DNA of 64,000 nucleotides from Paeniglutamicibacter terrestris. Its GTDB lineage: Bacteria; Actinomycetota; Actinomycetes; Actinomycetales; Micrococcaceae. Positions within the stretch are counted from its first letter, which is position 1. The number at the start of each line of letters is the position of its first letter. Shown here one piece after another: positions 36,429 through 44,203 of the stretch. The notes beneath the pieces are model-generated. The model worked only from the letters and a program-made list of their open reading frames with translations. It did no database searches and had not been told where the DNA came from. The translations under genes and the position numbers were made by a program. The stretch spans positions 1 to 64,000 of the forward strand of contig NZ_JAAWVT010000010.1 of the NCBI RefSeq assembly GCF_012271785.1, written 5' to 3'.

Positions 36429-37258
36429 ACCAAAGCATCGGAACCTTGGCCGGATCAACGGTGTTGATCACCGGAGCGGCGATGGGCATGGGCAGGATGT
36501 ATGCCGATCTCGCGGTACGTGATCACGCCAGCCATGTCATTCTCTGGGACATTAATGCCGAGCAGCTCGAGAAAGCCGCGGCTGAGTTGAGCGGTCAGGG
36601 CAGTGAGATTCACACACAGGTAGTAGACGTGGGTCGGCTCGAATCCATCGAGGCGGCCGCCAGTCAGGTGCGCAGCGGCGCCGGGGCGCCGGACGTGTTG
36701 ATCAACAATGCGGGGATTATTCGCGGTAAGTACTTTTGGGAACACGACCAGCGCACTGATATTGCTGCGACCATGAATATCAATGCGCTTGCGCTGATGC
36801 ATATCACTCGCGAATTCCTTCCTGCCATGATCGAACGCGGGCGCACCTCACGGATTGTGAATGTCGCGTCGGCCGCGGGGCTGCTTTCGAACCCAAGGAT
36901 GAGCGTGTATTCCTCCTCCAAGTGGGCGGTCATCGGGTGGAGTGACTCGTTGCGTCTGGAGTTGGAGCAGGCGGGGCATCGGCACATCAAGGTGACGACA
37001 TTCTGTCCCTCGTATATCAAGACCGGAATGTTCGAAGGAGTGCGTGGTCCACTATTAACTCCTTTGCTTGAACCGAAAGCTGTGACCGACCGAGTGTGGC
37101 AGGCCATGAAGGATGGTCAGCCCATGCTGATGATGCCCTGGACGGTGAAACTGAGCACCGCATTGCGCGGTGTGTTGCCGGTTGCCGCCTGGGACGTGGT
37201 GGCGGGGCGGGTCTTCGGGGTTTATAAGTCCATGGAGCACTTCACTGGGCGCCGCTAA
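36425..37258 (+). CDS. Short-chain dehydrogenase/reductase coupled to the AGPS-like gene
   Basis: This 277-residue classical SDR has VLITGAAMGMGRMYADLA (cofactor motif), NNAGIIRGKYF, IVNVASAAGLLSNPRMSVYSSSKWAVIGWSDSL with the Ser-Tyr-Lys triad (YSSSK), and a hydrophobic C-terminus that may touch the membrane. It is translationally coupled to the flavoprotein. A keto reductase here could reduce alkyl- or acyl-DHAP to the glycerol 3-phosphate form, which would complete an ether-lipid route with GlpD and the flavoprotein; that role is inferred from position. Confidence 0.85.
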   Translation: MNQSIGTLAGSTVLITGAAMGMGRMYADLAVRDHASHVILWDINAEQLEKAAAELSGQGSEIHTQVVDVGRLESIEAAASQVRSGAGAPDVLINNAGIIRGKYFWEHDQRTDIAATMNINALALMHITREFLPAMIERGRTSRIVNVASAAGLLSNPRMSVYSSSKWAVIGWSDSLRLELEQAGHRHIKVTTFCPSYIKTGMFEGVRGPLLTPLLEPKAVTDRVWQAMKDGQPMLMMPWTVKLSTALRGVLPVAAWDVVAGRVFGVYKSMEHFTGRR

Positions 37259-37291
37259 ACAACGTTTTTGACATCGGAGATGCCGGGGTCC

Positions 37292-37320
37292 CGGCTGGGG
37301 CCAGATGAATGCCCCAGCCG
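37292..37320 (+). terminator. Hairpin after the SDR gene
   Basis: A 10-bp perfect GC-rich stem (37292-37301 with 37311-37320) and a 9-base loop lie 33 bases past the stop. There is no T tail, as is common in high-GC actinobacteria. Confidence 0.5.
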
Positions 37321-37353
37321 CGGGTGGTGGACTCGGGAGTGAATCCCAAGAAT

Positions 37354-37375
37354 ACTAAGTTGTGCACAACTTAGT
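37354..37375 (+). promoter_or_regulatory. OhrR operator (perfect 22-bp palindrome)
   Basis: Half site ACTAAGTTGTG is followed directly by its exact complement CACAACTTAGT, ending 8 bases before the ohrR ATG. The AGTTGT core is the type of site recognised by OhrR. Position and symmetry strongly suggest peroxide-relieved autorepression of ohrR and probably ohr. Confidence 0.85.
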
Positions 37376-37383
37376 TGTGTGCA

Positions 37384-37836
37384 ATGATAATGAACATGTC
37401 AGTTGTTGATGAAATGGTCTGCTTTTCCCTCTACTCGGCCACGCGCGCCACCACGAGGGCATACACCGAGCTATTGGCCCCATGGGACCTCACCTATCCG
37501 CAGTACCTGGTATTGGTTGTCCTTTGGCGTGAAGGCGAGAAACCGGTACACGAACTGGGGGACATGCTCCAGCTCGATTCCGGGACGCTTTCGCCACTAT
37601 TGCGCCGAATGGAAGCCAAGGACCTGGTGGCGCGTCATCGTGCTTCAAAGGATCAGCGGATTGTCACCATCGCTGCCACGGCCCGTGCCGATGCACTGCG
37701 CGAAGAACTCGGGCACATCCCCGGGGTCATCGCACGCTGCACCGGACTGCCTGATCTGGCCGCCGCCCGCGAGTTGATCAGCACACTCCAGCAACTGACT
37801 ACCACCATGCGCAATGGTGTTCCGGCAGGTAATTGA
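37384..37836 (+). CDS. ohrR: Organic-peroxide-sensing MarR-family repressor OhrR
   Basis: The 150-residue MarR-type regulator carries VCFSLYSATRATTRAY, with the conserved N-terminal Cys that is oxidised by organic hydroperoxides. The winged-helix DNA-binding segment PVHELGDMLQLDSGTLSPLLRRMEAKDLV follows. Several ATG codons cluster at the start (37384, 37390, 37396); the first is given. The gene sits directly behind a perfect palindrome and 121 bases before ohr, so sensor and effector form one unit. Confidence 0.92.
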   Translation: MIMNMSVVDEMVCFSLYSATRATTRAYTELLAPWDLTYPQYLVLVVLWREGEKPVHELGDMLQLDSGTLSPLLRRMEAKDLVARHRASKDQRIVTIAATARADALREELGHIPGVIARCTGLPDLAAARELISTLQQLTTTMRNGVPAGN

Positions 37837-37957
37837 ATACCTGTTTACACTGCGCCGCTGTGAACCATGGCTGAAAAGTAGCCGTTTGATCAAGAACCAA
37901 CCACTAACTTCAGCGCCACGCGCTGAGCAAACCATCAACCGCTGAAAGGCAAACGCC

Positions 37958-38380
37958 ATGAACACTCTTTACACAGCCGAAGCACTCTCCACCGGCCAGG
38001 GACGTGAAGGACGAGTCTTCACTTCCGACGGTACCCTCGACGTGGCCATGACTCCACCGAAGGAATTGGGTGGCTCCGGAAACGGCACCAATCCAGAGCA
38101 GCTCTTTGCCGCAGGCTTTGCTGCCTGCTTCCATTCGGCATTGCAGCTCGTTGCTCGAACTCAAAAGGTCAAGGTGGAGAATTCCACCGTCGGCGGCCGC
38201 GTGCACTTCGGGCAACTAGAAGCCGGCGGCTACCAGCTGGCCGTTGAGCTCGAGGTCATCATCCCGGACATGCCCCACGAACAAGCTCAGGCTCTCGCCG
38301 ATGCGGCACACCAGGTCTGCCCCTACTCAAATGCGACCCGTGGCAACATCGAAGTAACGGTTCTGGTCTCCGATGATTAA
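37958..38380 (+). CDS. ohr: Organic hydroperoxide resistance protein Ohr
   Basis: This 140-residue thiol peroxidase reduces organic hydroperoxides. Both family cysteines are present, in FAAGFAACFHSAL and in HQVCPYSNATRGN, and the N-terminal LYTAEALSTGQGREGRVFTSDGTLDV is typical. The ATG follows GAAAGG. It lies downstream of ohrR on the same strand and ends in a long hairpin. Confidence 0.96.
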   Translation: MNTLYTAEALSTGQGREGRVFTSDGTLDVAMTPPKELGGSGNGTNPEQLFAAGFAACFHSALQLVARTQKVKVENSTVGGRVHFGQLEAGGYQLAVELEVIIPDMPHEQAQALADAAHQVCPYSNATRGNIEVTVLVSDD

Positions 38381-38388
38381 GCCTTCCG

Positions 38389-38432
38389 GGAGGTGGGTCC
38401 ACTGGCTCCGAACGGCCAGTGGACCCACCTCC
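38389..38432 (+). terminator. Long hairpin after ohr
   Basis: A perfect 18-bp stem (38389-38406 with 38415-38432) with an 8-base loop starts 9 bases after the ohr stop. No T tract follows. Its presence argues that the next gene starts after it, at 38448. Confidence 0.7.
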
Positions 38433-38447
38433 TGGCCGCGCTCGATC

Positions 38448-38861
38448 ATGCGCATCCTGCTGGGTATATTCCTCTTAGCCGCCGGGACAAGTCATCTTTC
38501 GATTGCGCGAGCCGAATTTCGGGCGCAGGTTCCGGAATTTGTGCCGTTGAACGCGGATCTGGTGGTCCTAGGCTCCGGAATAATCGAGATTCTTCTGGGC
38601 CTGGCGCTGCTAATTCTTGCCCGGTGGCGGGTGCCCGTAGGCTGGGCGGTTGCGCTGTTTTTTGTTGCCGTGTTCCCCGGGAACGTGGCGCAATGGCTTC
38701 ACGGGCGGGACGGATTTGGACTGGATACCGATGCGCAGCGGTTCATCCGACTCTTCTTCCAGCCGCTGCTGATCATCCTGACTTTATGGTCCACCGGAGC
38801 CTGGCGAGATCGAAAACGCGTTGACGAAGATGACTCAACTGGACCTGCCACCGGGGCGTAG
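38448..38861 (+). CDS. DoxX-like small membrane protein
   Basis: The 137-residue protein has four predicted membrane segments (IMRILLGIFLLAAGTSHL, LVVLGSGIIEILLGLALLIL, VGWAVALFFVAVFPGNVAQW, QPLLIILTLWST). GTSHL and FPGNVAQW are the pattern of DoxX/DoxD-like proteins. It is often found beside peroxide-defence genes and may be part of a membrane oxidoreductase system; its activity is unknown. The ATG at 38448 is preferred, because longer versions would begin inside ohr and span the ohr terminator hairpin. Confidence 0.75.
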   Translation: MRILLGIFLLAAGTSHLSIARAEFRAQVPEFVPLNADLVVLGSGIIEILLGLALLILARWRVPVGWAVALFFVAVFPGNVAQWLHGRDGFGLDTDAQRFIRLFFQPLLIILTLWSTGAWRDRKRVDEDDSTGPATGA

Positions 38862-39015
38862 CCCACGACCCAATATCTGAGGCTTCGCCGGCATCGTTTT
38901 ATCCGACCCCTGCTTCTGCCGTTCCGGTCTCGAAAAGCCTGACTGCTTGTTGGAAAGGTGTGTCTATACTTGGCTCCAAGACGTGGGGATCGAAGAATTG
39001 CATCGGGGGAAATTA

Positions 39016-40194
39016 ATGCGCGTGCCGCAGCGTTCGGGGCAGCTATCCGTGAGCCATTTCGGGAAGATGGTTCTATGTCTGGCCGTCGTGTCTCTGGCCG
39101 CAACAGCCTGTACCCAGGTGGCGCCGCCGCGGGCCGACGGAAGCGACGGTGAAGCCACGATCATCCGCGTCATTGACGGCGATACGGTCGTGGCCGCTGT
39201 GTCTGGAAAAGAAACCACGGTTCGACTCTTGAACATTGATACCCCCGAAACTAAGGCGCCAGATCGGCCCGTGCAATGCCTAGGCAACGAGGCAACCACA
39301 TTCACCGAGTCGTTGCTGCGACCCGGTGACAAGGTAAACCTCGAGTACGACGTCACCCGCCTAGATCAATATGGGCGCACGCTTGCCGGCGTATATAAGG
39401 ATAAGAGTTTGGTAAATGCCGATATCGCCGCCGCCGGGCTCGGGGTGGCGGTGCTTTTTGAACCCAATGATCGGTTCTACGCAGAGGTGCTGGCTGCCCA
39501 AGAAGAAGCTGAAGAGAACAGTGCGGGTCTCTTTGCAACGAACATTGAGTGCACGGTTCCGGCCATGGCAGACACTGCGGTGGAGGGTCTGAGCGCACTG
39601 TCCGATACCGTCCCCGCTACCGCAGCGGATGTTGACTCGTCCTTGACCGTTGTTACTGCCGCCATCGCGGTGGGCAAAGCCAAGAGCAAGACTCTCGGGG
39701 CACTCGCGGATTCTTCTGACGTGGCTGCCTCAGCCGTCTGGGCGGTGAAGAAGGTCAGCTATACCGCGTTGATCAATTCCGGTATGGAGCGAGCAACAAC
39801 AATTAGAACCAAACTCGTTGCCAAACAAGCGGCGCTCGTAGAGGTCAAAAAGGAAAAGGCTGCGGAGGCAGCTCGGACCAAGGCCAAAGCAAAGGCCAAA
39901 ATTCAGGCGAAGGCCGAAGCTCAGGCCAGGGCCGAACGCATAGCGGTTGCCCAAGCGGAAGCCGAACGCACCGCGGTGGCGAAAGCCGCAGCTGAGCGCA
40001 AGGCAGCAGCTCAGCGGGCAGCCGAGCGCGAGGCCGCTGCGGCACGAGCGGCCGAACGTCGTCGTCAGGCGGCGCCACCAACGACGTACCGAGCGCCGGT
40101 GAAAGAAAAGAAGGACAGTGGTGGTTCATATCCTGGATATACCGGACCACGTTGTTATGCACCCGGCGGCCAAAGCTGGAAACCTTGCACATAA
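39016..40194 (+). CDS. Secreted thermonuclease (SNase-like) lipoprotein with long helical tail
   Basis: The 392-residue exported protein has a signal peptide ending in a lipobox-like AATAC, then a staphylococcal nuclease domain (about 45-175). All catalytic motifs are intact: VIDGDTV, VRLLNIDTPE and QYGRTLAGVY. It should hydrolyse extracellular DNA/RNA. A helical module, about 100 residues of Ala/Lys/Glu/Arg-rich coiled coil, and the C-terminal YPGYTGPRCYAPGGQSWKPC follow; the last is a Cys-containing ending common in actinobacterial nucleases. The ATG at 39016 follows GGGGGAAA. A diverged paralogue lies 1.1 kb downstream. Confidence 0.88.
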   Translation: MRVPQRSGQLSVSHFGKMVLCLAVVSLAATACTQVAPPRADGSDGEATIIRVIDGDTVVAAVSGKETTVRLLNIDTPETKAPDRPVQCLGNEATTFTESLLRPGDKVNLEYDVTRLDQYGRTLAGVYKDKSLVNADIAAAGLGVAVLFEPNDRFYAEVLAAQEEAEENSAGLFATNIECTVPAMADTAVEGLSALSDTVPATAADVDSSLTVVTAAIAVGKAKSKTLGALADSSDVAASAVWAVKKVSYTALINSGMERATTIRTKLVAKQAALVEVKKEKAAEAARTKAKAKAKIQAKAEAQARAERIAVAQAEAERTAVAKAAAERKAAAQRAAEREAAAARAAERRRQAAPPTTYRAPVKEKKDSGGSYPGYTGPRCYAPGGQSWKPCT

Positions 40195-40294
40195 GGGTGT
40201 TTGATTTCCGTTGTATTCAGCGTTCCGCCGAGTGCAGTTCCTGTAGCCGGTGGATTCACGCCATCAAATTGCTCAATTGTCGCTCGGTACTCGC

Positions 40295-40696
40295 TTAATC
40301 TTTGTAGAGCAGTGCCAACGGGGCCACCTCCACGAGTTCGCGGGCATGCGCGATCAATACCGGATCAAGCGCTACCAGTGCATCAGCTTGGAGTCGCGTG
40401 ATGGCCAGATATTCGGCGTGGTGAAGACTCTCCCACCCCTGCTCTTGCGCCATGTTCCAGGCGGTTCGCCTCGATACCCTGTCGCCTAGGAGGCGAATCT
40501 TCAGTGCCGTGCCACGCTCGTGAGCTTCCAATGCCTGAGCCTCGCTCATCAATCCAGCGCACACTCGCTGGAACAATAGCTCGAGGTGAGCCGAACGGAT
40601 CGAGTTCGGCGCCACTAGTTGATGGAGCGGATCCACTGCGTTTCCACCATCGGTCAAGGCCAGCAACGCCAAGGGGTCGATTACAAATCGCGTCAT
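40295..40696 (-). CDS. PIN-domain protein (VapC-like)
   Basis: The 133-residue PIN-fold protein has MTRFVIDPLALLAL with the first acidic residue, AHLELLFQRV, LKIRLLGDRVSRRTAW and YLAITRLQADALVALD with the later acidic residues. Such proteins are Mg-dependent ribonucleases, usually toxins paired with a VapB-type antitoxin. No antitoxin frame is visible next to it. The ATG at 40696 begins the recognisable domain; a longer in-frame version is less likely. Confidence 0.75.
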   Translation of the reverse strand: MTRFVIDPLALLALTDGGNAVDPLHQLVAPNSIRSAHLELLFQRVCAGLMSEAQALEAHERGTALKIRLLGDRVSRRTAWNMAQEQGWESLHHAEYLAITRLQADALVALDPVLIAHARELVEVAPLALLYKD

Positions 40697-40867
40697 GCGC
40701 TCAAGGTAGCACCGCGTCGCGCACCAGCCCAGGTTTAACAGGTACGCCCGAGCGACATTGATATTCACTTCACGATCCACCGCCGTGAAGCATCGTGGAT
40801 TTGCCCCAGCCCGGTGCGTCAGAACCTGGTTAATGTGTGCGTTGAACATCAGAACTCTCGTATCCAA

Positions 40868-41338
40868 CTAATTTCCTCCACTGCTCTACCGAGCGGGGCG
40901 AAGATACCGCAAAGCGCGACCTAGAATTCACTGTCAAGAAAATCCACCGCAGCGACGTAGTCAGGCTCGCTGATTCGGTCCCGCCCGGCGGGAAAACGAC
41001 GTGTCACGGCGCCCCTTAATACGAAGTCAACCTTCGGCCTGACGGTTCACCAGCATCATGTTGTGAGCGTTAAGCATTGTGCAATGCATCATGAAGGTGG
41101 CTGCGTTGTCACTTCTCAATGTCTGATTTTTGGTTACCGTCAGGTAAGAAAACTGCTGGTGTCACACGGGAACCACGGAGGATTCTTGTTGGTCACCGTG
41201 AATCCGGTACGGGGAAATGTTTATATTTCTCCTGCGTCGGAGGGGTGTTCAAGGACGCCGTTGTGACGCTAGACTGTTCGCTTGTTCGCTCATACCTTCA
41301 ACCTATGTTGGGAAATAGCTTTGCTCGCGCAATCAAAA
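40868..41338. other. Intergenic stretch with a palindrome, no gene supported
   Basis: About 640 bases lie between the PIN ATG and the nuclease paralogue. GCATTG-TG-CAATGC at 41074-41087 is a perfect 14-base dyad flanked by CATCATG on both sides (41056 and 41087 regions). It could be a promoter element of the paralogue, but no coding frame is convincing. Confidence 0.45.
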
Positions 41339-42439
41339 ATGGCCTTTGGGGCTCAGGGTCGACTGGTCACGATAGCTGCCAGCGTGCTCGCCTTCGGCCT
41401 CATTGCCACGGGTTGTACGCAGACTCCATCGCAGGCGAAGGACTCGGATCAGGTCCATACGATTGTCCGTGTGATCGACGGTGGCACCGTCTTGGCCAAC
41501 GTATCTGGCATAGAAACCACCATTAGACTTTCGAACGTCGACACACCCGCTCCGGCGGCAAAGAAGCAGCCGGCCGAATGCCTGGGTGCCGAGGCTGCGG
41601 CGTTTACCAAGACCCTGCTCGCCCCCGGGGACGTTATTAAACTTGAGTATGACGTGAACCGACTGAACCCATTAGGGCAAACACTTGCCGGGGTTTACAA
41701 GGGTGGGAAACTCGTCAACGCTCAGATTGCCGCCGGGGGCTACGGCGTGGCCGTCACCTATGAACCCAACGACCGATTTTACGATTCGGTCAACAAAGCA
41801 GAACAGAATGCTAAAAAGGCTTCCAAGGGACTGTACGGCAAGGTCGCTAAGTGCACCGTCGCTTCCCGCGTTGCCGATGCGGTGGCTCAGCTGAATGCCC
41901 TGGATCCGAAGATACCATCATCATATTCCGAGGTTGAGAAGGCCTTGGAAAAGGTGAACAAAGTTATCGATCAGGCCAAGGCCAAGGCCGTTGAGCTGCG
42001 CTTGCTGGATTCCACGGGCGATATCGTTAGTCGGGCCATTTGGGACGCTCGAAAGTCTACCGACGAGCCGGTGATCACCGCGGCAGTCAAGCGAGCCACT
42101 GACATCGCGGACAACCTCTCTGCAAAACAGGCCTCGATCATTCGGGCCCAGAAGGCAGCAGAAGCTAGGGCCAAGGCAGCAGCTGAGGCCCGAGAAGAGG
42201 CGCGCCAAGAAGCACGTGACAAGGCCAAGGCCAAAGCCAAGGCGGAAGCCGCTGCTGAAAAGAAGGCTGACGAAGCAAAGGCTAAGGCCGAAGCGAAAGC
42301 TAAGGCCGAGGCAAAGAAGAAAGCCGAAGAAGCCAAGAAGAAGGCTGAAGAGGCTAAAAAGAAGGCTGCGCTGGAGAAGAAGAAAGCTGCCGAGGCTCTC
42401 AAAAAGAAAGCTGAAGAGCTGAAGAAAAAGCAAGGTTAA
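41339..42439 (+). CDS. SNase-like lipoprotein paralogue with degenerate active site
   Basis: This 366-residue exported protein is built like the upstream nuclease: signal peptide with lipobox (IATGC), SNase domain, helical module with shared DRFYDSV/VEKALEKVNKVIDQAKAKA features, then a very long Ala/Lys/Glu coiled coil ending ELKKKQG. Key residues differ. VIDGGTV replaces DGDT, VDTPAP replaces DTPE, and LGQTLAGVY replaces YGRTLA. Three residues needed for metal binding and catalysis in staphylococcal nuclease are therefore lost while the fold is kept. It is probably a non-catalytic nucleic-acid- or wall-binding protein. Confidence 0.83.
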   Translation: MAFGAQGRLVTIAASVLAFGLIATGCTQTPSQAKDSDQVHTIVRVIDGGTVLANVSGIETTIRLSNVDTPAPAAKKQPAECLGAEAAAFTKTLLAPGDVIKLEYDVNRLNPLGQTLAGVYKGGKLVNAQIAAGGYGVAVTYEPNDRFYDSVNKAEQNAKKASKGLYGKVAKCTVASRVADAVAQLNALDPKIPSSYSEVEKALEKVNKVIDQAKAKAVELRLLDSTGDIVSRAIWDARKSTDEPVITAAVKRATDIADNLSAKQASIIRAQKAAEARAKAAAEAREEARQEARDKAKAKAKAEAAAEKKADEAKAKAEAKAKAEAKKKAEEAKKKAEEAKKKAALEKKKAAEALKKKAEELKKKQG

Positions 42440-42496
42440 TCAAGTCTGGCGCCGTCTCGTCCTCGGATGAGCGCACCGGATGATCGTGAGCTTAAC

Positions 42497-42562
42497 AAAT
42501 CCCGCACCCCGTTCCACCTCGGCAGTTCTGTCCGAGCAGTGAAACCGGGTGCGGGATTTTTT
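42497..42562 (+). terminator. Terminator after the degenerate nuclease gene
   Basis: The stem AAATCCCGCACCC (42497-42509) pairs with 42547-42559, encloses a smaller CTCGG/CCGAG hairpin, and runs into six T. Confidence 0.85.
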
Positions 42563-42676
42563 ATGCTTAGATCCGGTTTCACGATGGAGAATGCTCGGGG
42601 TAGGTATTCCATATCGTCGTCACCGACGCGTAGGTTAGATTCTGCAAAGCAAAAGCTCGTCAGCAAAGGACTAACA

Positions 42677-43231
42677 GTGAGCACCTTTACCGATCGATTC
42701 AACACCGCACTTTTGGTCATCGATGCACAGACGGACGTGCTCGCCGACGGCTACCTCCGCGATGAGACCATCAGCAACATCCAGTTGTTGGTGACCCGGG
42801 CCCGAGAGTTGGGCGTGCCGGTCATTTGGGTGCAGCATTCGGATGACGAACTCGTACTCAACAGCGAAGGCTGGAAGATCGTCCCCGAGTTGTCGCCGGC
42901 GGAGTCCGAAGAAATCATCAACAAGTTGTACGGTGATGCCTTTGAAGCCACTGCTCTCGAATCGGTGCTGTCAAAAAATGGGGTGGGCAGGCTGGTCGTT
43001 AGTGGCGCACAATCCGATGCCTGCATCCGATCCACAGCCCATGGAGCGTTCACGCGCGGGTACGACGTCACCCTGGTTTCCGATGCACATACCACCAGCG
43101 ATATGACCGAATGGGGTGCTCCACCTCCGGAGATGGCTATCTCGCACATCAATCTCTACTGGCAATTTCAGGGTGCACCCGGTCGCACTGCCAGCGTTTC
43201 CAGTGCCGCGGAGATCAACTTCGGGGCCTAA
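42677..43231 (+). CDS. Isochorismatase-family cysteine hydrolase
   Basis: The 184-residue isochorismatase-like hydrolase shows the Asp-Lys-Cys triad pattern: ALLVIDAQTDVL (Asp), EIINKLYGDAF (Lys) and VVSGAQSDACIRSTAHGA (nucleophilic Cys). Members cleave isochorismate, nicotinamide or small amides; the substrate is not evident here. The GTG at 42677 follows AAAGGA; longer in-frame versions would contain the preceding terminator. It stands alone. Confidence 0.87.
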   Translation: MSTFTDRFNTALLVIDAQTDVLADGYLRDETISNIQLLVTRARELGVPVIWVQHSDDELVLNSEGWKIVPELSPAESEEIINKLYGDAFEATALESVLSKNGVGRLVVSGAQSDACIRSTAHGAFTRGYDVTLVSDAHTTSDMTEWGAPPPEMAISHINLYWQFQGAPGRTASVSSAAEINFGA

Positions 43232-43280
43232 ACCCCACGTTGATGCCAGGGGCCTTAACTACCTGATCCCCGCTGGCCAG

Positions 43281-44147
43281 CTATTTTCGTCGTGCTACCC
43301 AGACCGTTCGGCTGCCGCGCATCATTAGGTCGGTGCGTTTGCCCAGTGAGTGAGGAGCGCGCTCATCCAATAATTGATCCACTGCACTGAGATCGTCCGT
43401 AGTGAGATGATCGTTGAGGGACTCACGCGTCCGTGACAGGAAGGAGCGGGCGGCGTCGGCGATCAGCTGCTGATTTTCCGATTGTTCGTAGCTGAACGTT
43501 TTCTGCTCGGCTACAGTGAATCCGGCCTGTTCGAGGGCTGGGCGCCAGTCAGGGTGCGCATTCCAACCCAACGCCGCTGCTACATCGTGGCAGCGCTGCT
43601 CAAGACCTGGGACACCCCACCCGAGATCGTCGGGCAGGTAGCGTGGCAGGCTGTCCATTTCAACGACTACCAATAGACCATCGGGAGCCAAGCTCTGGTA
43701 GATGTCGCTAAAGGTCCGAGAAGCATCTGACATGTGGTGCATAGAAGATGCCGCCCAGATCATGTCCAGCTCACCCAGGGCCGGCCAGGATTCGTCAAGA
43801 TCTGCCTGCCGTGTGGTGACTCGACCCTCCAGCCCGTGACGAGTCACCGAGGCGGCCAATCGGCCAAGCATGTATTCGGAGATATCTAACGCCGTGACGG
43901 TGGCCCCCGGGAAGGTATGTGCCAGAGCAAATGTCCCTGTTCCGGTACCAGCGCCAACATCGAGTATTCGTTCGGGAGTGCCGGCTAGGGGTTTGGTCCA
44001 GTCAAGGATTTCTTGCAGATGACCCTTGAGTACTTGGGCATCTCGATCGAGCATTTCCGCCATCGCTGCGTCGTCTGAATGCGGGTGTGTCTGGTGGTTC
44101 GACGGTGCGTGCTGGTGCTGGTGCTGATGTGGGTGGTGTGAAGTCAT
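43281..44147 (-). CDS. SAM-dependent methyltransferase with His-rich N-terminus
   Basis: The 288-residue class I methyltransferase opens with a metal-binding-like His/Gln stretch (SHHPHQHQHQHAPSNHQTHPHSDD). The SAM motif ILDVGAGTGTGTFALA, ALDISEYML, ADLDESWPALGELDMIWAASSMHHM and LLVVVEMDSLP follow. The ATG at 44147 is preferred over a start 13 codons upstream. It is divergent from an HTH-cupin regulator across about 50-65 bases, and the two are probably co-regulated. The substrate is unknown; the His tail suggests metal handling or metalloid methylation. Confidence 0.85.
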   Translation of the reverse strand: MTSHHPHQHQHQHAPSNHQTHPHSDDAAMAEMLDRDAQVLKGHLQEILDWTKPLAGTPERILDVGAGTGTGTFALAHTFPGATVTALDISEYMLGRLAASVTRHGLEGRVTTRQADLDESWPALGELDMIWAASSMHHMSDASRTFSDIYQSLAPDGLLVVVEMDSLPRYLPDDLGWGVPGLEQRCHDVAAALGWNAHPDWRPALEQAGFTVAEQKTFSYEQSENQQLIADAARSFLSRTRESLNDHLTTDDLSAVDQLLDERAPHSLGKRTDLMMRGSRTVWVARRK

Positions 44148-44188
44148 GGTTCCAGCATAAGCATGTCGTGCGTAAATGGCATACACTT

Positions 44189-44203
44189 TTGCGTATGACG
44201 CAA
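44189..44203 (+). promoter_or_regulatory. Inverted repeat over the HTH-cupin gene start
   Basis: TTGCGT-ATG-ACGCAA is a perfect 15-base dyad containing the first possible ATG (44195). TACACT just upstream is a plausible -10 element. If translation really starts at ATG 44213, this dyad is an operator in a short leader between the divergent genes. Confidence 0.5.

Noticed and set aside
42118-42435. Ala/Lys-rich repeats considered as a histone-like (HupB/H1) domain fusion
   Set aside because: The segment is exported behind a lipobox and lacks the Pro-Ala-Lys pattern; a secreted coiled coil is simpler.
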